Shown here one piece after another: positions 63,066 through 64,000 of a stretch of 64,000 bases of DNA. Where the stretch lies: the NCBI GenBank assembly GCA_020073485.1, contig JAIQFB010000020.1:34442-98441 (forward strand). The letters run 5' to 3'. The position numbers were made by a program, and so were the translations under genes. Below the pieces are notes generated by a model that ran no database searches, was not told the DNA's origin, and saw nothing but the letters and a program-made list of their open reading frames with translations. Source of the stretch: Terriglobia bacterium. Lineage in GTDB: Bacteria; Acidobacteriota; Terriglobia; Acidiferrales; UBA7541. Numbering within the stretch: position 1 is the stretch's first letter; every line of letters starts with the position of its first letter.

Positions 63066-64000
63066 TCAAAACTTCCGCGAGTGTTCTTCTCCCCAGCGTT
63101 CGATGACGACTTTTTTATCCGTGTAGAACTCGATTGCGTCGCGACCTTGCGCGTGCATGTCGCCGAAGAAACTGCCTTTCCAGCCGGTGAAGGGGAAATA
63201 GGCCATGGGGGCGGCTACGCCGATGTTGATGCCGATGTTGCCGGCGGGGGCTTCGTAGCGAAAACGGCGCGCGGCCGAGCCGCTGGAGGTGAAGAGCGAA
63301 GCCTGGTTGCCGTACGGGCTGCGCTCCAGGAAATCGATGGCTTCGTTCAGGTCCCGCGCATGGACCAGGCTGAGGACGGGGCCGAAGATTTCCGTGTCGG
63401 TCAGTTCGCTTGTTGCGGGGACGCCGTCGAGAATCGTGGGCTTCACGAAATTTCCGTATTCGAGCTTCGGAATTTTGGCGTTGCGACCGTCAAGAATGAC
63501 TTTTGCGCCTTCTTTTTCGCCGGTGGCGATGAGCGACTCGATGCGCGTCTTGCTCTGCGCGGTGATGACCGGGCCCATTTGCACGCCTTCGTCGAGGCCG
63601 TTGCCTACCTTTAGCGAAGCGGCGGCCTGCGTGATCGAATCGCGGAAAACGCTTTGCGCTTCGCCAATCGTGACGGCGACCGAAACCGCGAGGCATCGCT
63701 GGCCGGCGCAGCCGAAGGCGCTGTCGCCGATGATCTGCGTGGCCATTTTCATATCCGCATCAGGCAGGATGATGACGTGATTCTTCGCGCCGCCCTGGCA
63801 CTGGGCGCGCTTACCGTTCGCGCCGGCGCGCGCGTACACGTATTTCGCGATGGGCGTCGAGCCGACAAAACTGATGGCGCGGACTTTGGGATGGTCCAGT
63901 GCCCAATCTGTGCCTTCTTGCTCCCATAGTCCGGAGGGCTCGTTTCCATCGGCAGCAGCCACACGGCGGCAGCGCACGCGAAATTGACCGCAGCCAGTGC
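63066..64000 (-). CDS. mmsA: Methylmalonate-semialdehyde dehydrogenase (CoA-acylating), C-terminal part; 5' part aberrant
   Basis: From '[21 protein letters not shown]' to the stop, about 276 residues match the C-terminal part of MmsA-type aldehyde dehydrogenases: '[14 protein letters not shown]', the active-site loop '[12 protein letters not shown]', and the end '[30 protein letters not shown]'. The enzyme converts malonate/methylmalonate semialdehyde to acetyl/propionyl-CoA. Before DHPKV, from about 63,895 to the window end, none of the three frames gives the expected 'LPxGVxNVVxGG' region. The open frame there ([20 protein letters not shown]) is unrelated. The gene is thus broken, rearranged or chimeric at its 5' side. 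Confidence 0.8.
   Translation of the reverse strand, partial: TGCGQFRVRCRRVAAADGNEPSGLWEQEGTDWALDHPKVRAISFVGSTPIAKYVYARAGANGKRAQCQGGAKNHVIILPDADMKMATQIIGDSAFGCAGQRCLAVSVAVTIGEAQSVFRDSITQAAASLKVGNGLDEGVQMGPVITAQSKTRIESLIATGEKEGAKVILDGRNAKIPKLEYGNFVKPTILDGVPATSELTDTEIFGPVLSLVHARDLNEAIDFLERSPYGNQASLFTSSGSAARRFRYEAPAGNIGINIGVAAPMAYFPFTGWKGSFFGDMHAQGRDAIEFYTDKKVVIERWGEEHSRKF

Overview
The window reads as a stretch of chromosome from a GC-rich Gram-negative soil bacterium, most probably an Acidobacteriota (Terriglobia-like). This is inferred from outer-membrane biogenesis genes (bamA, skp, lolC/E, lolD), several TonB-C-terminal proteins, two ECF sigma/anti-sigma/DUF4097 loci, a very large Ig/YVTN lipoprotein, and numerous palindromic intergenic repeats whose core reads CAGGCTTCAGCCTG. 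No rRNA, tRNA, CRISPR array, prophage or transposase was seen.

Layout. 0-2.3 kb: two PilZ-like proteins, a small unknown protein and a HAD hydrolase. 2.3-9.3 kb: a TonB-like protein (-), an AsmA-like protein (+), rsmD and recG (-). 9.3-14.3 kb: a 1150-residue CPBP-type membrane protease with an internally duplicated periplasmic domain, and an APC permease. 14.4-18.2 kb: ECF sigma, anti-sigma with periplasmic HEAT-like repeats, and a DUF4097-TonB fusion. 18.5-26.8 kb (all -): NHL propeller protein, orphan RND pump permease, secreted unknown protein, shikimate kinase, and a second DUF4097/anti-sigma/ECF sigma cluster. 27.0-45.6 kb: an unknown helical protein (-), then an envelope and protein-quality block: lysS, lolC/E, lolD, clpC, bamA, skp. 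This block is interrupted between lolC/E and lolD by mazEF, a Tat-exported FAD oxidoreductase, a pentaheme cytochrome and repeats. A 1283-residue surface lipoprotein lies between bamA and skp.

45.7-47.2 kb: a DUF2779 nuclease-like protein (-). 47.4-54.4 kb: the rimP-nusA-infB-ylxP-rbfA-truB translation operon, with a clear promoter and an attenuator leader. 54.4-60.2 kb (all -): an aminotransferase, an unknown low-complexity protein, a metallophosphoesterase and a MacA/MacB-type adaptor plus ATPase without a permease. 60.8-64 kb: a PQQ quinohemoprotein alcohol dehydrogenase lipoprotein carrying the Asp-x-Asp signature of lanthanide enzymes, and a methylmalonate-semialdehyde dehydrogenase whose 5' part does not match the family.

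The most interesting signals are these. (1) A structured element occurs three times, each just upstream of a gene (ylxP, rbfA, aminotransferase), with a compensatory base-pair change between two copies. (2) There is a likely lanthanide-dependent PQQ dehydrogenase. (3) The CPBP protein is internally duplicated. (4) An accessory island splits the lol genes. (5) A palindromic repeat family supplies the stop codon of at least three unrelated genes. (6) lysS appears to start at CTG.
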